From positions 1 to 28,456 of the forward strand of contig WOGZ01000392.1 in the NCBI GenBank assembly GCA_009733775.1: DNA of 28,456 bases. The letters are read 5' to 3'. Under the pieces are notes generated by a model, which made no database searches, was not told the origin of the DNA, and was given only the letters and a program-made list of their open reading frames with translations. The DNA comes from Alectoria sarmentosa (Eukaryota; Ascomycota; Lecanoromycetes; Lecanorales; Parmeliaceae). A program made the position numbers and the translations under genes. Shown in pieces: positions 1-11,830 of this stretch; the first letter of the stretch is position 1; every line of letters starts with the position of its first letter.

Positions 1-839
1 AATATAACGATTAATAAATCGCAAAATCAATTTTTATAACAAGTCGATTTATATTTACAATCGAAGATCTTTATTTATAATCAATTATATATAATTTTAA
101 GTCAAATTATCAATAAAATCGATTTATTTATTATAATCTCAAACGATTTATTAAAAAAATAATCGAGTTATTCGATTAAATATATTAAAAATAAGATTAT
201 TAAGTAAATGCTTTTTATATAATAATAAAAGTAAATTATATACGCATAAAAAAGCAAGCAGAGTTCGCTTAATCGACGTTATTTAAATTCGTTTCGTCTT
301 CATTTATCTTAAGTATTATAAATTTAATTTATAAATCTTAATTTGTTATATTATAATATAATAATTATTAAAATTTATTTTATATTTATTTAAAAAATAT
401 AATATTTAAATCTTGTTTATTTATATCGTTTTACGATATAATATTATTTAAAATAATATATTTCGTAAAATATATTATATCTTTTCGATTTATAATAATA
501 ATTTCATTATTAAATTTTAAAAAAAAAGAATTCGTTTAATATTTTTTTAAGCGTTTTACGATATAAATAAAACGTTTAATTTTAAAAAAATAATAATTTA
601 TATTATTATAAAGTTTAATTTTAAAAACGGAAAAAAAAAAATTTAAAATAATGAAATTTTTTTCGTATAATTTAAAATCGAAGATCTTCGAAAATCGTTT
701 AAAAATTTCGAAAAAGTTAATATTATTAAAAATAAAAAATGATTTAAAACGAGAATTCGAAGATTTAAATGTAATTTATAATTTTTTGAAATGATAATAT
801 ATTTTATCGAATTTTGTTTACTCGCGTTCGACTTAAATT
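1..839. other. AT-rich RIP-degraded DNA, no gene
   Basis: I see nothing codable here. All six frames are dense in stops. Cytosine is almost confined to CpG, usually in short words such as TCGA, ACGA and TCGT, in a background of A/T runs. That is the composition left after heavy C-to-T change on both strands at non-CpG sites, as in RIP. No terminal repeat, tRNA-like fold or splice-bounded frame was recognised. Confidence 0.7.
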
Positions 840-990
840 TATTATAATATATTATATAATTTAAAAAATCTAATACGATAAAACTAGTGCGATTTTAATA
901 TATATATATTTACTTCGCTTTATATATAAATTTTTATATATATTATTATTATATTAAATATATAAATTATTTATTATTAATTTCGTTATA
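840..990. repeat. 151-bp direct repeat, left copy (LTR-like)
   Basis: It matches 3332-3482 along its whole length with no gap. The shared core GTGCGATTTTAATATATA and the following TTTACTTCGCTTTATATA are identical. Most differences are C/T or G/A, with a few transversions in the A/T-rich right half. Similarity stops abruptly on both sides, as expected for a defined repeat boundary. Confidence 0.7.
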
Positions 991-3331
991 AAATAATAAT
1001 AAAATTTATATATTAAATGTTTATTTAAACGTTATATGTAAAGTTTATATTAGAATTTAATAATATAACGCTTTAAGTCGATTTTTTTATATATTCGCTA
1101 TTATCGAATATCTTTTAACAAAATATCGCTTAAATCGATTTTTTTAATAAATTTATTAATATTATAATAACTTCGATTATTAAAAGCTAAAAATAGTAAT
1201 AAAATATTAATTTATTTAATTTATTAAATATTATTTCTATTTTTAATAATGCAATACTCGCACAAATAATTAAGAAAATAAAAAATAAAATTATTAAATT
1301 AAAGACTTTAAAAACTAAATCTTCGAATTCGACGTTTACATATTTTATTTTATTAGCAACTTTAATTATATTTACTTCGCAATTTATTTAATTAATTACT
1401 TAATTAATTATAATTCAAAAAGATAAGCGATAAAGATTTAAAGATATCGAATATTTTAATAATATCGACGATGTTTATATATTCGTAAATCTTTTATTTA
1501 ACATAATTACGAATATGAGAATTAAATTAATATAAACTAATTTAATAACACTTTTTAATAATATCACATTTAATTAATATTATTATAAGTTATTAAACGT
1601 TATTAAATAAGCACTTAATATAAATGCGTTATTAAATTTATAATATTAAACATTCATCGAGCGATTTAAATTTAATTATTTAAAATTTATAACTCAATTG
1701 AAAATATATTAATATATACGAAAAAATATAATTAATAAAAAAACGTTATCGTTTACTTTAAAAACGATAGAGAGTTTTTCGCAATTATATTTATAAGCGT
1801 TATTTTAATAACTCATCTTATTAACAAACTTGTTACGTTAATAATGTTTTTACGATTTATATTTTACACATATTTGATATAATAACGATATTTTCAAAAA
1901 AAGATCTTAACTCGTATCAAAAATGTAAAAATATTCGTATATGATAAATCTAATAAAATTTTAACGCTAGTAAAAGTTTTATAAAATAAACATTTTATTA
2001 ATAATTTATTAAGAAAACGAATCTCGTGAAAGCATTTTTACGTTTACGAGCGTTAAAATTTCGATTCGAGATTTGAATACGATAAATTACATTTACATCA
2101 CTTTATTTTTAACATCGAATTTAAACGATTTAATTAAATTTTTCTCGAAAACGATAAATTATAAATTTAATATAAAAGATAATGAAATAAATACTAAAGA
2201 AAAAATAATAAATAATGAAAAAGTATACGCGAATTTTATATTTATATTTAAATTTTATATTTATAAAATATAATTTAATTATTAATAATATTTTCACGTT
2301 TTCTTAAATTAAAGATTTATTAAAATTTAAAAAATATATCGATATATCTTCATGTAACGATATAACGTAAATTTAATTTTATAAATACGCTATTATATAA
2401 CATTTGAAATTGAGATATATTTAATAAAAAATTATATTAAAATTCTTTTCGCAAACTTATATAAATTTCTTTATCGTTTTTAAAATATATTTAAAACATT
2501 ATAAAAATCACGAAAGGTTTTAAATGAAATTAGTAAAACGATTTTATAATTTTTCATTATTTCGAATTAAATTTATAGCGAAACTTGAATTTATTTAAAA
2601 AATTTACATAATTTATAAAATAAATACAATTACGATAAAAGATTTAATATTAAATTTATGTTACATATAATTTAAAATTACGTTTATTTAATTTTTATTT
2701 ATAATTACGTAAATAATAACCTTATTAAAAAATTTATTAATATTAATTATTTTTAAAAAATTTATAATAATTATATTTATCGAGATTTTCGTAATAATTA
2801 TATTCGATTAAATTATAATAATAATAAATTTATTAAAATAAAGAAAAAGAAAATTGAATTTATAATTTATTAATAAATAATTATTATACGATATTTATAA
2901 ATTACTTTTTAAAATATATATTATATCGTTATAACAATACACACGATAATAAAGAAAATAAGATTATAATTTATTAAATCTTTATAAATGAGAATTATAA
3001 ATACATTTATAAAAAATATATATATATTATTATTAAATTTTAAAAAAATTCGACGCTAAATTAATATTTGATTTTATAAAATCTCGAATATAATATTATT
3101 CAATTACTTTAATAAATAAAACGATTTAAAAATTTATGTTTAACAATTGCGTTCGAAGAATACGACTTTAAAAGTATTAATTTTCGATTATTATTATTAT
3201 TTTATATATATGCAATAATTTATCTTAGTTTAACAAAATATAATATTATTAAATTTATTTTACTGTCGCTATCTCGCTATCGCCATCACTTAATTATAAA
3301 AATATAACTTTTTTTATCTTTTATAAACATT
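991..3331. other. interior of candidate element, no recognisable coding
   Basis: This 2.3-kb stretch lies between the two 151-bp repeats. The longest ATG-initiated open frame (2073-2273, 66 codons) encodes only low-complexity Asn, Ile, Lys and Phe and looks like chance in A/T-rich sequence. No RT, integrase or protease motif was recognised. The right end, before 3332, is T-rich rather than purine-rich, so it shows no clear polypurine tract on the + strand. Confidence 0.5.
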
Positions 3332-3482
3332 TGTTATAATATGTTATATAATTTAAAAAATTTAATAAGATAAAATTAGTGCGATTTTAATATATATATA
3401 TTTACTTCGCTTTATATATAAATTTTTATATAAAACATTATCACATTAAATTTATAAGTTATTTATTATTAATTTCGTGATA
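3332..3482. repeat. 151-bp direct repeat, right copy (LTR-like)
   Basis: This copy keeps the TG start and more C/G than the left copy, so it is the less mutated of the two. It runs from TGTTATAATATG to CGTGATA. The DNA after it (AATTCGCATT) does not resemble the DNA after the left copy, which fixes the boundary to within a base or two. Confidence 0.7.
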
Positions 3483-4497
3483 GAATTCGCATTTAATTTA
3501 TTTTAAATTATAAAATGCGTATTTAATTTTCGTTTATTTTATTATTTTTAAATGTTATAAATTAAATATAAAGAAAAATGAGAATTTATTTAAGATTGAT
3601 TTTAATAATTTATTAAGATTTTTTTATATTTTTAAAAATTAATTCAATATTAAATAAGATATTTTCGATTAAAGTTTTTTCGATGTTTATAAAATTAAAA
3701 AATAAATTATTCAATTAAATTGAAAATAAGTTAATAAAGACGTTTAAAAGACTTTTAAATATATTCGTTATTATTAATAATGTTTCGAAAATATTAAAAA
3801 TATTATTAATTAAAAAATGACGATTATAAAAATAAGCGTTCGTAATATTATTAACGAGAATTTGAATAATATTATATTTAAAATAATATTTAATAATTAT
3901 AAATTAAATATATTATATAAAGTAAATATAAAAAGAAAAAAGAAAAAAGAGTATTTTTTACGTTTAAATATTTTTCATAATTTAAACATTAAATCGAATG
4001 CGATTAGCGCGATATTTAATTAATTAAAATAAAATAAACTTAATCGTTTCAAGTTGAAATTTAATTAATTCGAATGAAAATGACATTCGAATAATTGAGA
4101 TAAATATAAATATAAATTTTTAATAAAGACGTGTCTTTAAATCGTAACATTTATATTTCGATTAATTTAAATTTATCGATAATTAAATATTTTTCAATAT
4201 TAAATTTTAAAATTCGAAAATATTAAATTTAAATTAAGTTTACGAGGCGAAAACTTTTATTTATAAATAAAAAATTATCAAATATAATATTGCAACAATT
4301 ATCGTTTTTATTAATAATGTTATTAAGTTTTATATCGATGTTAAAACTAATATTATAATTATTTAATTATGAAATAAACGTATTTTAACGAAAGTCGCTT
4401 ATTAAATTAAAAACATCGTTAATAATTTATAGTAAAACGTTTTTGCTTCGTAAATTAATAAAATCGAATCGCGAATTATTTATTATAATTATGTAAT

Positions 4498-4519
4498 TAA
4501 CTTCGTGCAAACGAAGTTA
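4498..4519. repeat. perfect 9-bp hairpin with GCAA loop
   Basis: TAACTTCGT and ACGAAGTTA pair perfectly around the four bases GCAA. GCAA is a GNRA-type tetraloop if transcribed. No run of T or gene lies next to it in a way that suggests a terminator, and a chance palindrome in low-complexity DNA is possible. Confidence 0.5.
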
Positions 4520-5950
4520 TTAAAATTATATAATTATAAAATTCTTTCTCGTTAAAGTTACGTAATAAATAAATAATTATAAATTTATAAATATAATTAC
4601 GAGTTTAAATAAAAAAATTGTTAAATAAGTTAATAATTGAGAAAAAAAAAGAAAAAAGAGAAATTACGAATATTTAAGACTTTTATTAAATATATTAAAA
4701 ACGTATTTTAATGCGTAACACGCAATTTAACAAATAACTTAAACGAGCTTGATTAATTTATTTTAAATACTTTTGCTTTTATAATATTAAATTAATATAA
4801 TTATATTTTACTTTATTATTAATTATTAACTTATAATATTTATTCGATATAAAAATTTACGATTTTTTTATATTTACACGAATATTAAAAGTTTTAATAT
4901 TATTAAAATCTGATTTTTTTTAAAGAAATTAATTTAAGAAAAAGTTATACGACGATAATAATTATTATATATTTTATAATAACATTGTTCGTAAACACGT
5001 AAAATAAATTCTATTAAATAAATTTTATAATAAATATATCGTATAAATTCGATAAATAAATAAATTTTATTATTTAAAAATATCGCGTGCGCGTGTGACG
5101 AAAGAGAAAAGATTTTTTTATCGTAATATATTGTAATATAATAATTTATTATCGTCGATATAATCGCGATATATTATTCGAAACGAATTTATAAAAAAAA
5201 AAAAAATGCTTAAACTTTTCGATTATATTAAATAATAAACTTTTACGTAATTAAATTATAATTTCAATTATTAATGCGTTTTTAATTTTAAATTATTTTA
5301 TAATTTTAAAATATATTATTTAAATAAAAAAAATACATTAATAATATTTAATAAAGTATTTTAATAATTATCGTCGTTTTCGACTTTTCGTTTTTTATAT
5401 TAATCGCGTTCAAGTTATCGAATTAATTTAAAACATAATTTCTCGTAATATCGTATCGTAAAATCTTTTAACTTTATTAAAACAAATTAATAAATTTGTA
5501 ATTAATATTTTGTATTATTAAATTTCGTTACTAATTAAATTATATATTATGCTTAAAAATATATAAATAAATTTCAAACTAAATAACGAAAATCTTTTTA
5601 TATTAATAATTACGATATTTTATATAAATTATTATTTTATTTTTTTTAACTTAATAATCGAAAACTTAAATACATATATTAAGATAATTATTTAAATTAA
5701 TTCGTTTCACGTTTAAATTATCTCGTTAAAATTTTTAATATATTAAATTTTTATTATTATTTCTAAATTTTACGTTATTAACGAATTTACTTTTTTATTA
5801 TATTTTAATTGATAATATATATTTGAAAAAGACTTTATGAATTTAAAAAATCTTATATATTAATTAATTAATAGTTAATTCTAATTATTTGTATATATAA
5901 AAAAATGAAATTGATTTTAATATTGCGTTTAAAAGAAAAAATAAAAGAGA

Positions 5951-6035
5951 TTTCGATATTTTATAAAAAAGTTTCGATGCTTTTTGAATAAAAATCGATG
6001 TTTTTTAAAAGAAATTTCGATATTTATATTTTCGT
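5951..6035. repeat. short tandem repeat, about 21-bp period, four copies
   Basis: TTTCGAT-like starts recur at 5951, 5972, 5993 and 6015, each followed by a T-rich then A-rich stretch. The copies are imperfect. This is a small decayed minisatellite with no coding sense. Confidence 0.5.
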
Positions 6036-6600
6036 AATATTTTATTTAATATATTAAGTTATTATTTAAATTATTTTTTGAAATTTTTTATAATAATGCA
6101 TATTTTTTAAAATTTATTTTAAAGTTAAAACGAGGTTTACGTTATAATTTTTTTTTTTATAATATAATATAAAACTTTAATCATATTTACGATTATTATA
6201 ATTTCGAGTTCGCAATTCGATATTATAATTTATTATTATTAATTAAAGCTAGTTTTACGATTTAGTTTTATATTAGCGTGTTAAATTATAATTTATTACT
6301 TTTATATACTTGCATTAATCACGTTTAAACATTATTATTTTAATTTTACGTGTAATTTCTAACAACGATGTTATTCACATAAAACTTTTAACTTTTTTAT
6401 TATAATCGCGAAAACTTAATCTTGCTTATTCGATAATAATAAAAAAATGTAATTTTTAATAATTAAATTATATATAATATAGCTTTTAAGTTTTATTTAA
6501 CATATAAATTTTATTATAAACTTTCTAAAATTTATATTCTTTTCATTTACGAGAATTTTATTTTTAATTTATCGCATTTTTTTATTTATTTATAAGCGAG

Positions 6601-6633
<33 letters not shown>
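6601..6633. repeat. (ATA)11 microsatellite
   Basis: Eleven uninterrupted ATA triplets. It is the only long perfect trinucleotide run in the window. Confidence 0.9.
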
Positions 6634-7981
6634 TATTTATAAAAAAGATTTATAAAATTAAAATTAATTCGAGGTTTTAAGTTAAAAATTATGCTTTATT
6701 AAGTGAGTTTCAATTTTAAATATTATCTCGAAGCCTCTTTTCGAGTTTAAAATTATCTTCGAATGTTGAACATTTATTAACTTCGTCGACGATTTAAAAG
6801 AAAGATTTTTAACTTCGCAATATTCGAGAAAATCGCTTTGTTTCAATGCCTTCTTTTTTTCAAATCGAATCTTTATTAAATTTTACAATTATTATTTTAA
6901 ATACGCAACATATATAAAAAGTCGCTTATAAAATATTCGTTATACGCGATATTTTCAAAAATGCCTAAAAAGATTATATTTCTTTTTATCAATTCGACTT
7001 TAAACGCTCGCTAAAAACAAAAATCTAAATTTTTTAAAACTTTTTATTTCTTTATTATATTTCAATTTTTTTATTTATTTGTTTTTTATAATAATAATAA
7101 AAACAATAATTATAACGTTTTTATTTAATAATAACTTTAATCTTTAATGAATATTAAAAATAATTTCTTTAACGTATTTTTACAATTTTGAAAAATTCGT
7201 TATTTAAGTTAATATTAAAATACATTAATTATAATCTTTTTAAAATACTTCTCGAAGCGTTTATTCTCTTTCATTATTATTTTATATTATTTTTCTATTT
7301 TATTAATATCGAGAAAATTATAATAATTTTCTTATTCGCATAATGAAATTAACGATGATAACGATTCGAGTGAAATTTTTTAAAAATATATCGACATTAA
7401 TTTTCTTATCTTCAATTTAAAGTACGATTTTTCGTAATTTTTAATATAATTCGCAATATAATAACACGTAATTTTTTATTTTAATTTCGTGCTCGTAAAA
7501 ATATTGCGATTCGTTTTAAAATATAATGTTAATAATAATTAAAAAATTATTTAAATTTGCGTATTTTGTTTTCATTTATATAAATATTGCGTTTTTGATT
7601 TTATTTAAAATTTCGTGTTTATTAAATATTCGACGATTCGAAATAAGTTTTAATTTTCTTATTAATCTTTTAACTTATTTTAAATCTATAAAATCGTTTT
7701 ATATTTAATTTCACTTATTTATTATTTAAGATTAATATATCGTTTATTATAATATGATAAACAATAATAAATCGAAAAAAATAAAATCTTTAAAATCTTT
7801 ATCGTTGTTTTTTTATTATTTTATAATTCTTTTAATTATTAAATTAATCTTTTTATTTTTTGATATTTTATAATAAATTAAAATTTAATAAATTTTGATT
7901 TAACGCTTTAAAGTTTTAAAAAAACGAATAATCTTCGTTAATATATATTAATTCGATCGATATTGCGAATAATAAACATTT

Positions 7982-8007
7982 CGAATAATTAATTAATTAA
8001 TTATTCG
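7982..8007. repeat. 26-bp perfect palindrome
   Basis: CGAATAATTAATTAATTA followed by ATTATTCG reads the same on both strands over 26 bases. It lies six bases before the ATG that opens the unidentified remnant at 8013. It is mostly the tetramer AATT repeated, so simple-sequence origin is likely. Confidence 0.6.
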
Positions 8008-8121
8008 TATAAATGATGATCGATCGCGTGTTTTCAAATTTTATAAATTCTTTTAAAAATTTTAAAGCGAGAAACAATTCGTAAAACTTTTTAAAATAAA
8101 TAATAAATTGAATATTAAAAT

Positions 8122-8142
8122 CGATATAAATGATTTATATCG
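8122..8142. repeat. 10-bp inverted repeat inside the unidentified remnant
   Basis: CGATATAAAT and ATTTATATCG pair perfectly around a single G. It falls in the start of the readable frame described for 8013-8688. No function is suggested. Confidence 0.4.
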
Positions 8143-8683
8143 TGATAAAAACGTTGAAACTCTTTTAAAAAAATATTAATTAAATCGCGAATACTTTTAT
8201 TTTTTCGTTAATGACGTTATTATTCGTATAAATAACAACATAATCGAAAATATTTCGATAAACGATTTGATTGTAACTTTTAATACTTATTTTCGCGTCG
8301 TTAACGATAACGATATTTAAAAGCTTTTATTAAAGAAAATTAATATATAATATATAAAATTTTAAGTCGATTAATTTGACGTTGTGAATAGCTTTATAAC
8401 GTTTTTAAAATTATTTTAAAAAGTTAAATTCAATATATGCGGCGCTGAGCTTATTATATTTCGTTATTTATTTTCTTATTAAAATTTAATTTTTCATTTT
8501 TATTATTTAAAAATAATCGAAAATGAGATTAATGATAATGCGAAGCATAATATTATTTATAACGTTTTTTAAAACGTATTATATTAACATTAAAAATAAT
8601 TCGATGTTTAAAACTAATTTTGAAAATTGTTTTAAAAACTTTCGAAATGATTTTAACGCGTCATTTTTAAACTTTTTATATAA

Positions 8684-8688
8684 ATTTT
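8684..8688. repeat. Gypsy target-site duplication, left (ATTTT)
   Basis: ATTTT directly precedes the TG of the left LTR and is repeated exactly directly after the right LTR (15773-15777). A 5-bp duplication is normal for Ty3/Gypsy integration. It shows the element entered as a unit and was not later rearranged. In A/T-rich DNA a chance match is possible, but the exact placement at both LTR edges makes it convincing. Confidence 0.85.
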
Positions 8689-8883
8689 TGTTATGATAAT
8701 CACGATAAGCATTTATTTTATCGAAATATTTATCTCGCTTAACGATTGCATTTGTCAAAAAGATATTTTATCAAATTAATAACTTGGCAAATTTATATAA
8801 ATAGTTAACTCTATAAAAAAGAATTAATCAATTTTATATTCATTTTCATAATCACATTTATGAAAGCATATACATTCATAACA
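8689..8883 (+). repeat. Gypsy 5' LTR, 195 bp
   Basis: It starts TGTTATGATAATCACG and ends CATTCATAACA. It matches 15578-15772 base for base in length with no gap. By hand count about 31 of 195 positions differ and every difference is C/T or G/A. The LTR should carry the promoter and polyadenylation signals of the element. I could not place a TATA box with confidence in such A/T-rich sequence. Confidence 0.93.
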
Positions 8884-9188
8884 ATGATAATAATATTTAT
8901 TTAACATAATCATCATTTGATCGATTTTTGTTAAGTTAAGAATCTTTATTAATTAATATAATAATTATCATTAATCGGCTTGTTAACAATTAATTCATTA
9001 ATCAATCTTCGATTATCGAGTGATTTTCTTCGTTAAGATATTTGCTTGTTAATTTGATTATCTCATTAACTTTTTGTGACGTCGTCGTTCAAGCCTAACA
9101 ATTACGAGATTTTATCAATTTTGGTCATTAATTTAGTGATTTTATTAATTTCATTATTCGATTAATTATTAATTATCTCATAAAAAAT
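8884..9188 (+). other. Gypsy leader between 5' LTR and gag
   Basis: This should hold the primer binding site and packaging signal. Directly after the LTR comes A then TGATAATAATATTT. A mutated tRNA-complementary TGG start is conceivable but cannot be proved. The stretch has no readable frame joined to gag until the ATG at 9189. Confidence 0.5.
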
Positions 9189-9794
9189 ATGTTTAAATTT
9201 GTTAAAGCATTTTTTTTAGTTATAATAAGATAATAACGTGTTTAATTAAGGTTATCCTCGCTCGATTCGTTTATCGAATTATAATAAATTTGATCAAAAG
9301 ATTGAATTATCGATCGAATAACGATTAAATTAATAATTCGTAATTTCGAGACAGTTATTACGCAATTATGTCGTTTTTTTGAAGATTCACTTTTTATCGA
9401 AGTTATCTCACATACCTCATCGGTTGTTACATTTATTATTATTGATTTAACATCCTCATTTTCAAATATAAACGATTTTATTATCAAAACAACCTTTATT
9501 AAAAAGGTTATTTATCGTTCATCGATCGATTTTATTAATAATTTTATTAATATGATCTTTGTTATCGATTCAAATATGTAAATAATTATTAATGTTATTA
9601 TAATTTAATACGCTATCGAGCACCCGTTATAGATTAAATAATAAAATTCATTTAATGAACTCGAATTTCTCGGATTTATTATAATAAAAGATAATAACGA
9701 AAGCAAATGAAATGTTGATGATTTAAACTTTTTCGATTTTATATATGATGATAAGTTAATTAACAATGAATTAACAATCGAGCATATCGATAAA

Positions 9795-10300
9795 GAGACA
9801 TATTTTCGTGATGTACATTTGTTTATTAAATGTGTTAAAGATCTTATTATCATTAAGGGTATTAATTTAATACGAGAAAATTTATAAATGAGTTTATATA
9901 ACACGGCTTTGAAATGATGAATTGTTAAACTTTTAATTACGAAATGTCGAATTATTAAATTTAATAACGGTGTAAACGAATAAGTTATCTTATTTATCGA
10001 TAGATTTAAAGAGTTTGTTACGATAATTATTGATGCTGTGTTTCGTGAACGTTACATTTTATGTGATATTAACATTCGATATAAGTCATATGAATATATT
10101 TAAAAAATTCTTCGATTGATTAAAGACGTTGATATGAGTTTTGTTAAAAATTAATTTAATATTATTTATAATTATATCGATTTAGAGCTTCGTCGAGACA
10201 TCAAAAAGCCTAAAAAGATTATTATAATCAATTCATACTTCACGAACTTAAATAATTATAAATATAAATAATGGGTTTATATAAATAAGCATATAAGAGA
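9795..10300 (+). other. gag (capsid-type) domain remnant
   Basis: The region opens with ETYFRDVHLFIKCVKDL, resembling the start of the retrotransposon gag domain in fungal chromoviruses, and ends near LELRRDIKKPKK. Between them TGA TGA at 9915-9920 replaces a conserved Trp-Trp pair, and TAA replaces the Trp after REN(L). The frame is the same as pol. The role is assembly of the particle around the RNA. Upstream (9189-9794) the frame is readable but not conserved enough to name. Confidence 0.8.
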
Positions 10301-10319
10301 AAAATTAAACATAAAAACT

Positions 10320-10886
10320 TCAATTCAACAATCAAATTGATAATCTCGATTTGAAAATAATAAAGATAATTATGATTAATTTCAATTTCGTCAATAATAA
10401 CAAAGATAACAAGATATTAATTTTAAACAATAATCTTACGATCGTTAATTTAATTAATTTAATCAATTTTATTATGTTTAATAATCTTTTATTTCTCGTT
10501 AATATAATATTAATGTTTATATCAATTAACAATTTTAATATTTAAGTAGAAATTTATTATAATTAAATTAACGTTTAAGCGAAAATTCATTTTAATAATT
10601 TTAAATCATCGCTGGCTTAAATATAAATAGATTAAATTTTTAATCGTTTTAAGTTGATAATCAATTATAACGTTTGTTTATAATATTAATTATGTTAATT
10701 AAATTATTTTATAACAATAATAAGTCGTCATATTAACAATTTTTTTAAAATAATCGATTTCGTTATTTATAATATTCGCAACAATAGCGGGTTTATCAAG
10801 TAAATAAGAATGTTGATGAAAGTTTCGACGATGAATATGATAAATTTGTTGATTTTTATTAATATCATACTATCGAGAAATCTATT
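10320..10886 (+). other. Gln-rich linker between gag and zinc finger
   Basis: In the gag-pol frame this stretch has very many TAA codons after SIQQSN and before VDESFDDEYDKF (near 10809). CAA to TAA is the commonest RIP outcome in coding DNA, so a Gln-rich spacer is the simplest reading. An open frame in another phase (10351-10545) overlaps it and is rejected as a shadow. Confidence 0.6.
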
Positions 10887-10979
10887 TTGATATTTAATGA
10901 AGAATTTGTTAATTTTAATGAGAATAATTATAATAATATACATAACGTGTATTTCGTTAATAAAAAGATTAATCATATA

Positions 10980-11045
10980 TATAATAAATGCGAAACCTAT
11001 TTTTCGTTCAAAAATAAATTCTTTAAACATTTACGAAGCTCGTGT
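10980..11045 (+). other. C2HC zinc finger between gag and protease
   Basis: The translated stretch NKCETYFSFKNKFFKHLR ends shortly before a Cys. The spacing fits C-x2-C-x12-H-x4-C. The first ligand codon is TAT at 10980 (Tyr, explained by TGT to TAT), then Cys at 10989, His at 11028 and Cys at 11043. This is the spacing of a classical finger rather than the short CCHC knuckle of most retroviral gags. It probably bound nucleic acid. The open frame 10887-11183 that contains it is in the gag-pol frame. Confidence 0.75.
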
Positions 11046-11183
11046 TCGAAGCAAAATTCATTATTAGAAATAATTTTTAATAAATTTATAATATTTATAA
11101 TAAACAATGTTTATATCGATATTATTAAATTCATTATTGAATTATATTATAATATTAAGTTTAATTATAACTTTAAAAGTTAA

Positions 11184-11830
11184 AAATATATTATTTTCAA
11201 AATAAGCTTTTTATCGAAATTTGAAGCAGAGAAAAATAAAATGTTTTTAAATATAAATTATAAGATTATCATAAATGATCGAATTTATTTATTGAAATAC
11301 GTATTTAAATTAAAAATCAAGAAAATGATTATATCGTTATTAATCAGAGGGGTAAACAACAAGATTATTCATATTAATAAATATATAACGTTGTCGATTT
11401 ACGTTTAAAATATTTTTAATGGTCAAATAAAAACGGCTTATTTTATTATAAAAGTTCATATTGTGAATAATTTTAAGGTTAACATTTTTATCGACATTGA
11501 TATTATGATGTCGGAAAAAATGCTCGTGAATTTAAATGTTAAAGTCTTTATTTTAGTAAAGTGTTAAGGATTATAAGCTTTTATCGATGTTGTTATTAAA
11601 TCAAATCCTTATTTTAAACGTATAATTCGTTTTAAATTTATTATTTTTATAACATCGAATGTTATCGTTAAAGTATTTATTGTTTATAATAACAAAATTC
11701 TTGATGATAAAGATTTTTTATTTGAATTAAATTGCGCTTAAGATTTGAGATTTATCGATAAAATATTTATTTATATTATCGATGTTACAATTTTAATAAT
11801 ATAAGTTTATAACGTTATAATAACATTAAT
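11184..11830 (+). other. retroviral-type aspartic protease remnant
   Basis: The active-site triad expected as Asp-Thr-Gly reads Asn-Ile-Asn at 11250-11258 (AAT ATA AAT). Each change is a transition, G to A or C to T. Later features fit the family: a conserved Arg-Gly-Val turn near 11347, a VHIVNNFKVNIFIDIDIMM segment near 11456, and an acidic linker DDKDFLFELNC toward RT. The enzyme would have cut the polyprotein. It is dead. Confidence 0.75.

Larger units (their letters stand above)
840..3482. mobile_element. candidate short LTR-type element, non-coding
   Basis: Two direct repeats of 151 bp (840-990 and 3332-3482) align without gaps and bound 2,341 bp. The right copy begins TGTTAT and the left copy TATTAT, a G-to-A change. 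Both end in ATA where an LTR would end in ACA, which C-to-T change would explain. The flanking five bases are AAATT (835-839) and GAATT (3483-3487), a possible target duplication with one transition. The interior has no recognisable gag, protease, RT or integrase, so this could be a non-autonomous or internally deleted LTR element. A chance pair of dispersed repeats is the alternative. Orientation is unknown. Confidence 0.45.
3483..8012. other. AT-rich RIP-degraded DNA, no identified gene
   Basis: This is 4.5 kb of heavily decayed sequence. Open frames such as 3817-4023 and 7526-7708 encode low-complexity Ile/Asn/Lys/Phe protein and are not supported as genes. At 6670-6960 cytosines outside CpG are more frequent, and a - strand frame stays open for about 60 codons without a start codon. 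It matches nothing I know. Small repeats and palindromes inside the interval are listed separately. Confidence 0.6.
8013..8688 (+). pseudogene. possible degraded coding remnant, unidentified
   Basis: I do not recognise this protein. From the ATGATG at 8013 the frame reads MMIDRVFSNFINSF and stays readable for about 20 codons. From 8111 a second frame reads about 155 codons in which every stop is TAA, at positions where CAA or CAG is plausible. Short pieces include KIDINDLYRDKNVETLLKKY and FNICGAELIIF. A third frame is clean from 8589 to the Gypsy insertion point. The other + frame I read through here is dense in stops. The shifts would need indels or introns. The sequence is cut at 8688 by the Gypsy insertion and I could not follow it beyond 15778. 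It may be an older transposon or a host gene, or an artefact of biased composition. Confidence 0.3.

Noticed and set aside
2073..4023. Open frames 2073-2273 and 3817-4023 on the + strand as small genes
   Set aside because: They encode only low-complexity Asn, Ile, Lys and Phe, have no recognisable domain and no supporting context. Such openings are expected by chance.
4498..4519. Hairpin as a transcription terminator
   Set aside because: There is no gene upstream and the host is eukaryotic, so the structure has no such role here.
7526..7708. Hydrophobic 60-codon + frame as a membrane peptide
   Set aside because: Phe/Ile/Leu richness follows directly from T-rich DNA. There is no conserved feature.
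9242..9904. Two - strand open frames in the Gypsy gag region
   Set aside because: The + strand reads as gag in one continuous frame with stops at Trp/Gln. RIP makes stops on the sense strand, while the antisense stays open by composition.
10332..11030. Overlapping + and - frames at 10332-10545 and the - frame at 10767-11030
   Set aside because: They are out of phase with gag-pol or antisense to the zinc finger region. They are shadows.
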